A DNA stretch of 64,000 bases from Podarcis raffonei (GCF_027172205.1 NC_070607.1:27380069-27444068); one strand, 5' to 3'. Shown: positions 29,731 through 41,879, counted from the stretch's first letter. Made by a program: numbers and translations. Notes: a model not told the origin generated them from the letters alone.

Positions 29731-30414
29731 ATCTTGTCCCATTTTCCAAACCTTGGCTGAATTCTTCTGTACAGAATAATCTTTCACTTCCATAAAATAT
29801 TACCTTTTCCCTTGGAAAGGCGAAAAAGCGAAAAGCATTGTGATATGTTTAATGGATGCAGAGGTTTCGAGAATAAAAACCGCTGCATCCGTACCTTTGC
29901 ATTCATCTGCGTGGCAAGATGAATCCAAGATGTGGTCATGTTTTGCCTCAGAGCAGTTGTACCAATGAACCTTAACCTTGATCTTAAGAGACTTCCTCGC
30001 TGTTCCTCTGACAGTTTGTTTATTCTTCACTTCAGGGCCTCTCTTGAGCTAAAACAGCCATTAAGGACAAATTGTTCTAGACAGCTTTTCTTTCTCTATG
30101 AATAACAAAAGCCACGCTGCTAGGTTTTTGTTGTTGTTGTGCTTCCTGTACCTTTTCTTTTCTTTTCTTTTTTTCTTTTACAGGTGAATGCTTTCCAAGC
30201 ATAAATACACTGTGCTGTTCTTCTGCAGCCACCGTAATCTAAATATCGATGAAAAGGCATGCTGAAGGATCAGTTGAATATCTTAATGAACAGGTAAAAT
30301 AATATTGAGCTGAACAGGATGTAGTACAGTTAGACCCCTGGAGCTATGCAAGTTTCATAGAATTTCACATGCCCATTGCCATGCTGCAGTATTCACTGTA
30401 ACTAGATAACAGGG
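29731..30414. other. Unassigned stretch
   Basis: Contains a TTTTC-rich run near 30155-30180 followed by ACAGGTGAATG, which resembles an acceptor site; no coding continuation is evident. Confidence 0.3.
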
Positions 30415-30416
30415 TA

Positions 30417-30636
30417 CAGTGGTACCTCGGGTTACAGACGCTTCAGGTTACAGACGCTTCAGGTTACAGACTCCGCTAATAGTACCTTGGGTTAAGAACT
30501 TTGCTTCAGGATAAGAACAGAAATTGTGTGGCGGTGGCAGCAGGAGGCCCCATTAGTGGTACCCCAGGTTAAGAACAGTTTCAGGTTAAGAACAGACCTC
30601 CAGAACGAATTGAGTTCTTAACCCGAGGTACCACTG
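30417..30636. mobile_element. Tigger/mariner-like MITE, family A
   Basis: Ends CAGTGGTACCTCGGGTTA and TAACCCGAGGTACCACTG with TA on both sides. The ACAGACGCTTCAGGTT unit is duplicated near the left end. Confidence 0.94.
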
Positions 30637-30723
30637 TACATGTTTTGATCACGTACATGGGTTCAGAATTGTTTGGACATTTGATTGCAGACCTTCTTGT
30701 ACATATCTGTCATGCCTTTAGGG

Positions 30724-31078
30724 CAGTGGTTTTCCACCAGTGTGCCGTGGCACCCTGGGGTGCCTTGAATGACGGTCAGGGGTGCCGCGGGCAACACTAG
30801 CCTCTGTCCCTCTTTCCTTCCCTCCCTCCTCTGATGCCCTCTCACGTCTCTGCCTCCCAAAGGTTTGAACAGTTGTTTCTTGCAGCGACCCTGGTTACAA
30901 GCTCTTCAGACGAACAGTGACTCTGGGGCTGGCCAGGGGCTGCTTCCTAGGCCCTTGTGGGGCAGTGGGAGGAGACACCTCTCTTTGGGGCAGGGAGGGC
31001 AGCTCAGAGACCAGGGGCAGCAGTTGGTCAAGGGAGCCATGGACTCAAAAAGGTTGAAAATGTCTTCTTTAAGGGATC
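30724..31078. mobile_element. Possible hAT-like non-autonomous element
   Basis: CAGTGGTTTTCCACCAGTGT and GCCGTGGCACCCTGG at the left, and GGTTGAAAATGTCTTC at the right, resemble ends of hAT-derived repeats. The 8-bp flanks are uncertain. Confidence 0.45.
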
Positions 31079-31079
31079 C

Positions 31080-31600
31080 CTATATGAAGTTGGCCTCCGT
31101 TTCATGTGCTAAGCAAATGCAAGTCATTGCATATGATTCACTGTAAGCTTCGATCTATTCAAAAAGGGCAATGATTGCAGCACACCTAAGTAAGAAATAC
31201 GCTTTTCTAAGGGTATGGGTATTTGCAGTTTATTTCAAGTGATTGTGCTATGGATTGAAAATGTGGTGGTGATATTTGCTAGCCATTCTTTTCAATTTTA
31301 TGTGAAACAACTCTTTTCCAAAGACAAACAACACAGTGTGGACCACAGTATTTTATCTGCCTTACCTGCTACCTTTGCATATTTTGAATGTTTAATCCCA
31401 CAACAGTGAAAATGTCATATCCTCAGGGCTGTGCTTCTACAGCCTAACCTGCTTCATTTATGCAAAGAATTCAGCCGAAAAAGGCTCCCGGGGCATTGTA
31501 CATATGACTAAAAAATAATAAATGTCCCTGTCCACACGCTTGCAATCTAAAAAGACGTAATGCGACAGTAAAATGGATCAGGAGGGATGAGAAGATAAGC
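31080..31600. other. Unassigned stretch
   Basis: Nothing recognised. Confidence 0.35.
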
Positions 31601-32425
31601 AGACTTGGGTGCAAACTCTTAGTCACAAGTTCTTTCGGTTTCAGCCGAGGGGTGCCAAAAATCGCTGGTCTCTCAGCCGCACCAATTTACTGTTCAATTC
31701 AAAGTGCCAGCCAGCTTACACATATCCGCTCCACTTCCCAGTGGGAAGGAGTTGCGGTGGACCGCATGGCCACCCACTACCCACCGGGGGCGGGGGACCT
31801 TGTCCCCATTGCCTGGGGGAACCCGGCCACGTCATAGCCCAGCCAGCCAACCCGCTAGCCAGGGGGACGTGGCAGGGGCCGTTTAAAAGGAGGAACGAGC
31901 CAGAGGACTTCCTCTTTGGCTCGCTTCCTCAATCACCCGCCCTCCCTCCCTATTTTGCAGGTTAGGCAATGGCCTTGCTATGGACTTCGGTTGGTCGCCT
32001 TGGTTGTCCGAGGGGCCTGGTAGGAATTTTTCCACTTGGCAAATTGGCACTGGCCACTTGGTTTTCGCCTACCTCGTAGCAATCGTCACAACTTTGTTAG
32101 GGTTGCGGTTAGGCATTGTTTGACCTTGTGTGGGGGAGGGGAGGTGTGGCCATCACCTGCTCCTCCATGCTTAAGGATATTCCATTAAAGGAATCCGGGG
32201 GTGTTGATCTCGTCTGAAGCCCGGCTGGGGGGCTAAGGCCTTGACACAACCCTGACGGGAAAACTGGGGGAGCTTGAGTTGGTTCGCATCGACAGGGCTC
32301 CCCCTACCGGTGGCTTACCCTTACTGGGACATCCTGCACAATGGGCAGGAGTCAGATACTTAGTCAGGTCCAATCAATGCCTAAGCCAGTACCGCTCACA
32401 TTCTGTAATTTCAATAAAGTTGTGG
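31600..32425 (+). mobile_element. Unclassified retroelement-like block (LTR or DIRS-like)
   Basis: A GC-rich segment unlike its neighbours. TATA-like GTTTAAAAGG near 31883 is followed by pyrimidine-rich sequence and, 530 bp on, by AATAAAG near 32412. No reverse transcriptase or other domain, and no clear ends or duplication, were found. Confidence 0.35.
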
Positions 32426-32439
32426 CCAAAATTTGCCCA

Positions 32440-33676
32440 GTAACATAAACCTAATATCCATGTCCTTGTGTGAGTTATTTCCAAAGGGGGGGGGGGCTGA
32501 GGGGTCTCGACATGCAAGTGAAGGGATGGGGCTTTTTCTCAGAAGACCAGCCTCCTTTGCATCTTTCTGCATTCTGTTCAGCTGCGCAACATTTTGTGTA
32601 AGTCCCTGTTTCCCCCTCTCCTTTCCCCATGATCCTACAATCATTGCTCATGCTTAGCTGTGACTGTCAAGTAGCTGTAACTCACATGCACCTCTAATAA
32701 GAACCCATAACCTTTTCTTGAGCGACTATCTTGACATAATGCTGCAGACAGCACATATTTATGTATAGTTCAGAGAAGGCTGGCCAGCTGACATTTACCT
32801 TCCCTGACTGTGATTTCTTGGGTACTGTATTCTGAAAATAATGATATGTCTGAAAGATCCACTTTTGCCTACTTAAACCCTTTCACTGGTATATCTGCAG
32901 CGCCGTTATTTATAAGGTTGTATTTGCAGGGGGATAATCAAGTCAAGAGAGACTGAACAGACATGGGGTATACTAAGTACCTTACTCATTCGAAGGAAAT
33001 TAATTTAGGCTGGATTCAATTTACCAAAAGTTGTTTAACTAAAGTCTTTTAAATTAATGAAATACCATATGTTACCTAAGGAGCTCACATGCTCGTTTCA
33101 TTCTGAGAATGGCTGAATAGCCGAGATCACTTAAGCAACAAAAAGAATTTTGTGTTCTCGAATTTAGCCTGTAATGAAAACAAGGGAGCTGACTATGTAG
33201 GTATCACATTGATCCATTCTACTGTTGAGGTATCATATTAACAAAACAAATATTCCTGGATAAACAGGTATGTTAATCTTTTGGCTTTGGCAAGGCGATC
33301 GATGTTAAGGAAAGTGGATATGGGTAACCGTTTTCAAAATTCAGTTTTGTTTCTTTTCTGTCGCAATTATGGTTTCAGGTAGCTGATTTATGTGCCTTTT
33401 GTAGTGCTGACCATTCTCTACTGCTGTCTGCTGTGGAGCCTTTTGTTGGCCACAGTCCTAGACAATCATAGTGATTATATATAGATATGTTCTTTCCGCA
33501 CCCCCACCCCCGGTAGCTCAGAAACATCTAGAGGGCCACAAGTTCTCCACCTCTGTTGTAACTGATGGGCTTTTTTAAGAATTGAAAGCCGTCTAGTTGG
33601 TTTAAGCGATCAGCAATGTTAAACTGTCAAAACATTCTTGCAAGCTTCTCCCTTGCCCATGCCGTGTCTGGGATTG
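32440..33676. other. Unassigned stretch
   Basis: G-run near 32487. A half-copy of the palindromic MITE family may lie near 33515-33555. No exon recognised. Confidence 0.35.
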
Positions 33677-33893
33677 CAGTGGTACCTCGGGTTACATACG
33701 CTTCAGGTTACAGACTCTACTAACCTGGAAGTAGTACCTCAGGTTAAGAACTTTGCTTCAGGATGAGAACAGAAATCACACAGCGGCGGCAGCGGGAGGT
33801 CCCATTAGTTAAAGTGGTGCTTCAGGTAAGAACAGTGTCAGGTTAAGAACGGACCTCCAGAACAAATTAAGTATTTCACCCGAGGTACCACTG
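33677..33893. mobile_element. Tigger/mariner-like MITE, family A
   Basis: Ends CAGTGGTACCTCGGGTTA and CCCGAGGTACCACTG. The left TA flank has decayed to TG; the right TA is kept. Confidence 0.92.
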
Positions 33894-34108
33894 TAATTGG
33901 CAGCACTGATTTCTAGGTAATCAAGAGACAGGGTAAGGCACCAGATATGGTAAGCCTGGTCAGCCAAAATCTTAAGAACCGGCATCCTTTGGACCAGCTC
34001 ACTTGGCCAGTATATGCCCAGGATTGGTGGGTTGTAACTCAAGAGTACATGCCAAGACTTGTTCGTCCATTGGTCTTTCCTCGTTTCACTTAAGTACGGC
34101 TGAGAGTA

Positions 34109-34268
34109 CCATATTTACTCGAGTCTAATGCGCCATCAAATCTAAGGCACACCTCAGTTTTCAGAAGCTTGGAACCGAAAAAAGGATTTGCTGGCGAATG
34201 TAAATGTGCCATCGAATCTAAGGCGCACCTTAATTTTCGTAACATAATTCGGTGAGCATTAAATACGG
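34109..34268. mobile_element. Tigger/mariner-like MITE, family F
   Basis: Left end CATATTTACTCGAGTC and right end ATTAAATACGG, with TA on both sides. TCTAATGCGCC and TCTAAGGCGCACC occur inside. Confidence 0.75.
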
Positions 34269-34569
34269 TACTTTGATGCCACTAAAAGGTTACTGGAGAA
34301 GACTGAAGCAGAGAACTTGCCCTTCATTTCATCTGTTTGTATGTGTGATCTATCTATCGATCAATATCTATAAAATATGATGCCTAATTCTTGCACACAC
34401 AAAGATAAAACACATGGCAATTTCCTAGCTAAAGGGTTGCCTTGTGCTGAGATAGGTTATTGGTCCATTTAGCCGAGTGTCTCACAGTGGCTCCCCCACG
34501 GCTTTGGGAAGGAGTCTTTTCCCCCAGTCCTTCCTAGAGTTGCTGGAGTTCAAACCAGTGACCTTTAGT

Positions 34570-34821
34570 CAGGGGTCAGCAAGCTTTTTCAGCAGGGGGC
34601 TGATCCACTGTCCCTCAGACCTTGTGGGGACCGGACTATATTTTGAAAAGAAAAAAATGAACGAATTCTTATGCGCCACAAATAACCCAGAGATGCATTT
34701 TAAATAAAAGGACACATTCTACTCATGTAAGAACACACTGATTCCCGGACCATCTTGCGGGCTGGACTTAGAAGGCGATTGGGCCGGATCCAGCCCCCGG
34801 GCCTTAGTTTGCCTACCCATG
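34570..34821. mobile_element. hAT non-autonomous element
   Basis: CAGGGGTCAGCAAGC at the left and GTTTGCCTACCCATG at the right, with perfect 8-bp target duplication CCTTTAGT at 34562-34569 and 34822-34829. Confidence 0.9.
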
Positions 34822-34829
34822 CCTTTAGT

Positions 34830-36068
34830 GTACAAAACATGGTCTCTACCAATCAGCTGTGGCCCTTCCATGGCAATGTTATTCGGGCGCATCTCTAGAA
34901 CAGCGTTCAAAACTCCCATTGTCCTAGGCGCGTTTTGTGACAGGGAATTTCATCAGCGCGAGCAGCTTCTGAGCTCTGGACACAGTACTGCGCCTAAGAT
35001 TTCAGATTAAATCTGCAGAGTGGAAGGAAAGGAGGACCTTTTTCTGCGTTCCCGCTTCCAGCTACTCTCTGAAGACCGGAGAAGAGACCCTCTTAAGAAT
35101 GTTTGGGGGGTGGGCAGGGGAAGGACTAGACCATATTTAAAATGAACATAATATTTTAGCTGCAGTTCATTCATTTTCAGCTTTGTATTCGTGTTATAAA
35201 AAAGCCCGCCTAGGCATTCCATTGTGGCACCCCTAACCAAGGTTTAAGGTGCGATTTAGCTCCTAGCTTTTGTATCTCAGTTTCTAACACTGCTGTGGAA
35301 GCCAGCCCAGGAACTAGGCTGAAAATGTTTGTGGGGAGGGGGGAAATCATGCCTAGCTCGCTCTTCTTCTGCTTTCAAGGGGAGCTGCTGGTGGGGAGAT
35401 CCCAGGGAGCCTGCCCATGCCTCCTGAGCTCTCTCTTGACATGGCAGCACTCAGAAACCTCTTGGCCCTATTAGCATGAAGCGATAGGAATCTGATTCCC
35501 CTCCTCCAGATAAAGCAATAGGCTGGGGCTCCAAAATATTTAGTGGGAAGGGGGAGAATGAGATCATGCTCTGAACTCAGTCCTTCACCCTGAGTCTCCA
35601 TTTCTTTCATTTATTTTGTATCACACCATAACTGTGGACACGGCTGACTGCTGTTATAATAATGCTGTAATGAAGGATAAGTATATATGTTTTGGACTTG
35701 CTTGTCCTTGTTCTGTTCTGCAGCTTATTTTGTCTGATCTGCAGTTTGTACAGATAAGAATGAATGAATGACCCGGTCCTTGTTTCCCCATGCCCTTTGG
35801 TTGGCATTCCCTTCTGGTCTGATCTGTTTGCCTGCCTCTACTAGCCCTTGCCTGCTTACTCTAGATCCTGCTATTCCTGCAAGGCTGGCACCGCTCATGT
35901 CCCACCAAAACCTGCAACAGTGTTAAACTGTTCAAACTATTCTTGTGGGAAATTCAGAACAGTCTTGATCCCTGCTTGTTGTGTGTCCCATGTTCTGTGA
36001 TCTATGTACCTTGTTCTCAGTGCCTGCACTGGTGAAGATCTATGCTAGCCGCAAAGGAATGGTTCAAC
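34830..36068. other. Unassigned stretch
   Basis: Nothing recognised. Confidence 0.35.
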
Positions 36069-36082
36069 TATCTTAAGTACTA

Positions 36083-36425
36083 AGGACCCCTGGCCGTTAG
36101 GTCCAGCCGTGGCCAACTCTGGGGCTGCAGCGCTCATCTCGCTTTATTGGCCGAAGGAGCCGGCGTACAGCTTCCGGGTCATGTGGCCAGCATGACTAAG
36201 CCGCTTCTGGCGAACCAGAGCAGCGCACAGAAACGCCGTTTACCTTCCCGCCAGAGCAGTACCTATTTATCTACTTGCACTTTGAGGTGCTTTTGAACTG
36301 CTAAGTTGGCAGGAGAAGGCACCGAGCAACGGGAGCTCACCCCGTCGTGGGGATTCGAACCGCCGACCTTCTGATCAGCAAGTCCTAGGCTCTGTGGTTT
36401 AACCCACAGCGCCACCCGCGTCCCT
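36083..36425 (-). mobile_element. Sauria SINE, full length
   Basis: Target duplication TATCTTAAGTACTA (36069-36082) and TATCGTAAGTACTA (36426-36439), one difference. The tail has lost the usual CTTTACC run. Confidence 0.95.
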
Positions 36426-36439
36426 TATCGTAAGTACTA

Positions 36440-37095
36440 CTCGTTGCTATTATTCTTGCTTTTGAGGGCTCTGTGCTTACCTTAGACTTCCTCCGTCATC
36501 CTTTGGAGTTTGTGTCTGTGGGAGCGTTGAGATCACAAGAAGAAAGGGCAATGTTGTGTGATTGAATTGTGATGTCACCGGCCCTAGGGTTGTGACCCAG
36601 ACCTTAGGTGGCTCCAGGGGTGACCCTTGTGATGCCACCTTCAAGTCTGGGCCACCTGTCCTATGCTCCTGAAGTTGCCAGGAAAAGGCAGGAGAGCAGA
36701 ACTCTCTATGGACCTTACTTGGGGTGCTAGGAAGGGCAACAAGTGACTAGACGAGTGACTAGATCTTAAGTTGTTCATTGGCAGCTGCAAGCTCTTGGGT
36801 TAGATGCCTGAATTGGCCCACCAAGATTGCTCACTCTCAGATGGGTTTTCACTAGAGAAGACAAATTGTAGGGTGCTCAGAAACACCACTCATCCATGCA
36901 AGAGTCCTGCCCCTTTATACTCCTTGCAACTGAAGAACCTCTCATCAGGTTTTGGGTGTGGGACCTGTGGCTCTCCAGATTCTGTTGAATTCCATCTTCC
37001 ATTACTCCCAGCCAACATGCCCAATGGTCCACTGAGGATTGTAGTCCAACAGCAGCCACAGGTTCCCTGTCGCTGAATTAATCTCTGCTTGAGTA
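36440..37095. other. Mostly unassigned
   Basis: A palindromic MITE fragment at about 36955-37068 (GGGACCTGTGGCTCTCCAG and AGCAGCCACAGGTTCCC). No exon recognised. Confidence 0.4.
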
Positions 37096-37321
37096 CAGTG
37101 GTACCTTGGGTTACAGATGCTTCAGGTTACAGACTCCGCTAACCCAGAAATAGTACCTCGGGTTAAGAACTTTGCTTCAGGATGAGAACAGAAATTGTGC
37201 TCCGGTGGCGCAGCGGCAGCAGGAGGCCCCATTAACTAAAGTGGTGCTTCAGGTTAATAACAGTTTCAGGTTAAGAACGGACCTCCAGAACGAATTAAGT
37301 TCTTAACCTGAGGTACCACTG
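37096..37321. mobile_element. Tigger/mariner-like MITE, family A
   Basis: CAGTGGTACCTTGGGTTA and TAACCTGAGGTACCACTG with TA on both sides. Confidence 0.94.
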
Positions 37322-37329
37322 TATATAAA

Positions 37330-37481
37330 AACCCAGGTTGCATACACAGCATATGTTTAAAGTACACCCTGCCCCACTGGAACAATCCTGGAAAATGTAG
37401 TCTTTCCCTCACAGTGCTACAGTTCCCAGCATCCTCAGGATGAGAGGGAGGGAATGTGCTTTAAACGTCTGTTATGTACAC
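37330..37481. repeat. Palindromic repeat remnant interrupted by an L1
   Basis: GTTTAAAGTACACC at the left and TGTGCTTTAAACGTC at the right are inverted, around CTACAGTTCCCAGCATCCTC. The L1 at 37501 entered just past it. Confidence 0.5.
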
Positions 37482-37500
37482 CAAAATTTCAAGTCAGATC

Positions 37501-38916
37501 TCAGCAGCTTTCTGCTGGTTGAAGGAATGGCTACTACTTGAGAATACAGATATTTTGGACTTAGAAGGATTTAATAACATTTTCGGGTGGCATGCATATC
37601 TGTGGTACGACAAGGTTAAAGCCCACAAAGCTTTTAAAAACCATATTGTCAGGAAAGCATTATATAATGTCTGGACAAAATATAAGGATTTGCTGGAAAA
37701 TAAAACTCCTAGGTGGTTATCGCCTATGGAGGCAAAGGCTGTGAAAAAACTTAATATGGGGCTGAAATGGCCGAAATATTGGGAAATTGTGGAACAGGAG
37801 GGGGACAAATGGAAATTGCAGAGTTATGAGAAACTAAAAGATAAAGTGCGGGACTGGCTTCATTATTATCAAATAATGGAGGTCTTTAAGTCAGACAGGA
37901 AAAATGGCTTCCAGGTGGAAAAATCAAAACTTGAGACAGAATTGTTAGAGTCCAAAACTAAGAATTTGTCAAGAATGTATAACTTGCTGCTGAAATGGAA
38001 TACACAGGATGAAACAGTTAAATCAGCCATGATTAAGTGGGCACAAGACATTGGTCATAACATTATGTTTGAAGACTGGGAACAGTTGTGGACCACCGGC
38101 ATAAAGTTCACGGCGTGTAACGCCTTAAAAGAAAATATTATGAAAATGATTTATAGGTGGTACATGACCCCAGTCAAACTTGCTAAGATTTACCACTTGT
38201 CTGACAATAAGTGTTGGAAATGTAAAGAGAATGAAGGTACATTCTTTCACCTCTGGTGGACGTGCCCAAGGATTAAGGCTTTCTGGGAGAAGATTTATAA
38301 TGAAATAAAAAAGGTATTTAAATATACCTTTCTGAAGAAACCAGAGGCCTTTCTCTTGGGGATGGTCGGCCAGTTGGTGCTAAAGAGGGACAGGACATTC
38401 TTTATGTATGCCACAACAGCAGCAAGAATACTCATCGCGAAGTATTGGAAGACAGAAGAACTACCCACCGTGGAAGAATGGCAGATGAAAGTTATAGACT
38501 ATATGAGACTGGCAGAGATGACCGGCAGAATCCGAGACCAGGGAAAAGAGACATCGGAAGAAGAATGGAAGAAATTTAAAGACTATCTTAAGAAACATTG
38601 TAAAATTGTGGAATGCTGAGACGTTTGTGGATTTGGAAAATATGAGGTTGAATGCTGTAACCATTATGTTATATGAAAAGAAAGGTTAAAATTTATTTAT
38701 TAGAAAATAGGGAAGGATTTGTTGATCATAATTAATTAAGGATTGGAATGCAGTAAGGGGAGGTATGAGGAGGTCGGGAAAATCTTTTATGAAAAAAGGG
38801 TTTGAAATTATACATGTGGTGTTTTTTGTGTTTTGTGTGTGTTTATGTTTTTGTTTTGCTGTGATTTGTGTTTTTATAATCTGTGAAAAATTAATAAATA
38901 TTTATTTTAAAAAAAA
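37501..38916 (+). mobile_element. L1 LINE, 5'-truncated, recent
   Basis: 1,416 bp between perfect 19-bp target duplications CAAAATTTCAAGTCAGATC (37482-37500 and 38917-38935), ending in an A-rich tail. The first 1,119 bp are the C-terminal third of L1 ORF2, 372 codons with no break: SAAFCWLKEW at the truncation point, PRWLSPMEAKAVKKLNMGLK, then the Cys-rich motif CWKCKENEGTFFHLWWTC (C-x2-C-x8-H-x4-C), then RTFFMYATTAARILIAKYWK and the stop at 38617-38619. The endonuclease and most of the reverse transcriptase are absent, so it cannot move itself. The Met at 37474 belongs to flanking DNA that happens to be in frame. Confidence 0.97.
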
Positions 38917-38935
38917 CAAAATTTCAAGTCAGATC

Positions 38936-39308
38936 ACCTGGTATTGTGTACACTGACCAGCCAAAGTTTCTGGGAGGAGTCTTTCCCATTTCTGCTAGAG
39001 ACCCTATGGATTTACCTGTCCTCACACCTAATGACATATTTGGCATCAGGTGTAGGGCAGGTGGGTGTGGCTTTGCTGAAACGGCATTGCAGGCCAAATG
39101 GGGAGACCTCTTGGGCTGAATTAGACCCCTGGGATGGAGGTACCCCACCAAGTGTACTGTAAAGTGGGCCTTCACAGGATCAGATTCTGCTATCCTAAGG
39201 CATTCATCCAGGTCCTGCAATTTTCCCATCTGACCAAGCGCCAGGCTGTTCTGCTGATTGATACAGTACTAGTTATATAAGAGCCACATTGGATAAGATA
39301 AAAAACCC
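38936..39308. other. Unassigned stretch
   Basis: No feature recognised between the L1 and the LTR. Confidence 0.35.
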
Positions 39309-39312
39309 ACCT

Positions 39313-39559
39313 TGTTAAGTTGTGGGTGAACATATCAGACGACACAGCGATTCTTCAAACAGCTCTTGTTTATTCACAGGCCAGAACAGAACTGAACTGA
39401 AGGGTTCAGCCAGCCTGCTTATATAGAGCTCCACTAGAACGCAACAGTAACCATTTTCTGTAACTATCCAATCACTGAACGTCACTTTCAATCCCTTATT
39501 TGCATATGTGAACCTGAGTGAAAAACTCAGGCCCAGGGTGAGAACTTCAGTACATAACA
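39313..39559 (-). mobile_element. Solo LTR, same family as 15618-15881
   Basis: On the minus strand it starts TGTTATGTACTGAAG and ends CACAACTTAACA, with TATA and AATAAA signals in the same places. Flanks CACCT (39308-39312) and CCCCT (39560-39564) fit a 5-bp duplication with one difference. Confidence 0.9.
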
Positions 39560-40740
39560 CCCCTTGTTCATTTTGTCCCCGCGTGGTGGCCAACCAGATC
39601 TTTCTGGCAGCTTCAGACTGATTTCCCAATTTCCTCAGATCTTGCCCAACACCCTAAATGTTGTCCATCTAACTGGAACAGAAGGATGAAGTGTTGTCCT
39701 GTGCACCACAAATTTCAGGTTTCTGTGAGCAGAAATGATAATTGATCTTGCTACCCTCCCATCCACAACTTGGTATCTGTGTCTGCTTCCTCCCCTCGTG
39801 CCCCAGGTTGCCTTCCAATGGGTCCTGCTGTCCTGTTATGTATGAACATGAGAAGAACTCGGCTGAATCAGGCCCCTTAAGGCCCACTAAGTCCAGAATC
39901 TCACAGTGACCAACACGATACCGGTGGAAAGCCCAGTAAACCTGTTTCCAAACTCCAGTTTCCTTTGCTCATTACCTTTCTGATTTTTGAACTAATTATT
40001 GGCTAGATTTGTCCGAGAAGGGACCTGGTTAGACGCGGTGCCAGTTTGGGAAAATAAAATACACTGAAGTCAAATGGCCTCGGTTCGCTCACCAGATAAA
40101 CATTTCTTTTTTCAAGCAAAGGGATCACTGTGTTTTAAAACGATGGTAAGAGAGGTTCTGTCCTGGCAAACACACAATAGTGCCGTTTCAGCAACAACAA
40201 AAGCGCACAAACACTTCCTGTGAACGTCTCTCCCAGATGAGATCATCTGAAATACGCATCTTGATTTTGTTGATACCCAATGAGTCACGCAGTGATTTAA
40301 TGTTATAAAATGATGTCACTGGGATTTAATTAACTGCAGTCATTTTCATATGTTCATGTGGGTACAAGGGAGCTCCCCAGAGAAGAACAATCAGGGATAT
40401 GTTGGCTGGCCAATCGCAGCCTTCCACCAATTCATTTGCATGGAATCCACAATATATGTGAGTGCACTCAAATTGTGTTTCAGGCTGGATTAATGGTCTG
40501 AAACATGGTCCTCAGTTTCTCCTTGCCCTTCCTGGCCTCAGTTCCCTTCTGGTCCTGCCTATCCTCCTGAACCATCTCTCAGTGGTAGGGTACATCTGCT
40601 GTATGTAGAAAAGTTGAGTCCCTGGCATTTCCATTTAAAAGGGTTCAATAGCAAGTGATGGTGGTTGCAACTCTGATTTCCCTTCTTCCATGTATTTGCT
40701 CGTACTCCAAATGAGCCTATGAAAAGTGGATATATTTTAT
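39560..40740. other. Unassigned stretch
   Basis: Around 39870-39960 (GAATCAGGCCCC, AATCTCACAGTGACCAAC) it resembles an old interspersed repeat seen also near 47110-47200. No exon recognised. Confidence 0.35.
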
Positions 40741-40743
40741 GCC

Positions 40744-40852
40744 AGACATCCCCAGCCCAGTGTCCTCCGGAGGTTGTTGGAACTCCCATTAGTCCCAACC
40801 ATCATGGCTAATAGCCAGGGATGATGGGAGTTGTAGTCCATCTGGAAGACAC
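40744..40852. mobile_element. Palindromic hAT-like MITE, short copy
   Basis: GGAACTCCCATTAGTCC and GATGGGAGTTGTAGTCC form inverted arms. Confidence 0.6.
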
Positions 40853-41189
40853 CAAGAGCACACACACCTCTGACATTCATTATGATTTGTGCTCTTTGGT
40901 GCTTTAAATACAAACTTTAAATACTGTTTGTGCCTGCAAAGGTTTTGAGCTGGGCACACCCCTTCACTTCCAATAAGTGCATATCTCATAATTTCCTGCT
41001 GAAATCCCATAACGTTTCACAGCACAAATGTTCTGATTTATTTTTTGTCCCATTTTTGTTGTCCTCGAGACTCTTCCAGACAGCAATCATGTGTCGGAAT
41101 TGCAGAAGCACTGCAGAACAAACTAAAGCTGAGTAAATCCACTGTTATTGTGTAAAAAAAAAGGTTACAGAGTAGACCCACAATAAAGA

Positions 41190-41325
41190 CCAGACTGGAG
41201 GGGTCCAAGGTTTTTTCAATGAATCTGGGGACACTTTTCAACTTCAATTGATTTTGTATGGGGACTGATTTGTAAATCCGGGGACTGTCCCCGGGAAACG
41301 GGGACGTCTGGTAACCTTAGTCCAA
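41190..41325. repeat. Unclassified repeat fragment
   Basis: GGGGACACTTTTCAACTTCA, then GGGGACTGTCCCCGGGAAAC and GTCTGGTAACC. It resembles an interspersed repeat end similar in style to 58849-59031; family unknown. Confidence 0.35.
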
Positions 41326-41396
41326 GGTTGAAGAAGGCTGTTTTACACTATTAGGTCCAATGGCATGAGTGCCATTGGACCTAATGGCATCCTTTT

Positions 41397-41839
41397 CAAC
41401 ACTAGCTCCGGCCTGGTGGAACGCTCTGTCTCATGAGACCAGGGCCCTGCAGGAACTGATTTCTTTCTGCATGGCCTGTAAGACAGAGTTGTTCCGCCTG
41501 GCCTTTGGATTGGAATCAATTTGATCCCCTTCCCCTCTTTCCTCTTTCCTCTTTCCTCTTTCCTTTCTCCTTCTGTGATGGAACTCCTATTTTGGGACTT
41601 CCCTGGCTTTTTTCTGGCCATGTAGGACCAGTCTGGATAGTTGGCCTTGGTGAAGATTTGACGTTTTCATCCCCCAAAAGTTTTGAGTTTCTACTGAAAT
41701 AAGGCTGCATTTTAATGTTGTATTTTAATCTTGCTTTTAAGTTGTATTTTAATCAATTGTTTTTATACCTGGTGTTAGCTGCCCTGAGCCCGGTCTTGGC
41801 TGGGGAGGGTGGGGTATAAATAAAATTATTATTATTATT

Positions 41840-41840
<1 letters not shown>
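41397..41840 (+). mobile_element. CR1/L2-type LINE 3' end
   Basis: ORF2 C-terminus reads WNALSHETRALQELISFCMA then CKTELFRLAFGLESI and a stop, followed by the 3' UTR ending CCTGAGCCCGGTCTTGGCTG and GGGTGGGGTATAAATAAA. A (TTTCCTC)n-like run sits near 41535-41566. Confidence 0.85.

Positions 41841-41874
<34 letters not shown>
41825..41874. repeat. (ATT)n(GTT)n microsatellite at the LINE tail
   Basis: About five ATT then eleven TTG units. Confidence 0.96.
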
Positions 41875-41879
41875 CATTT

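Noticed and set aside
37474-37500. Met start of the 381-codon frame
   Set aside because: These nine codons lie in flanking DNA and the target duplication; the L1 protein begins at 37501.
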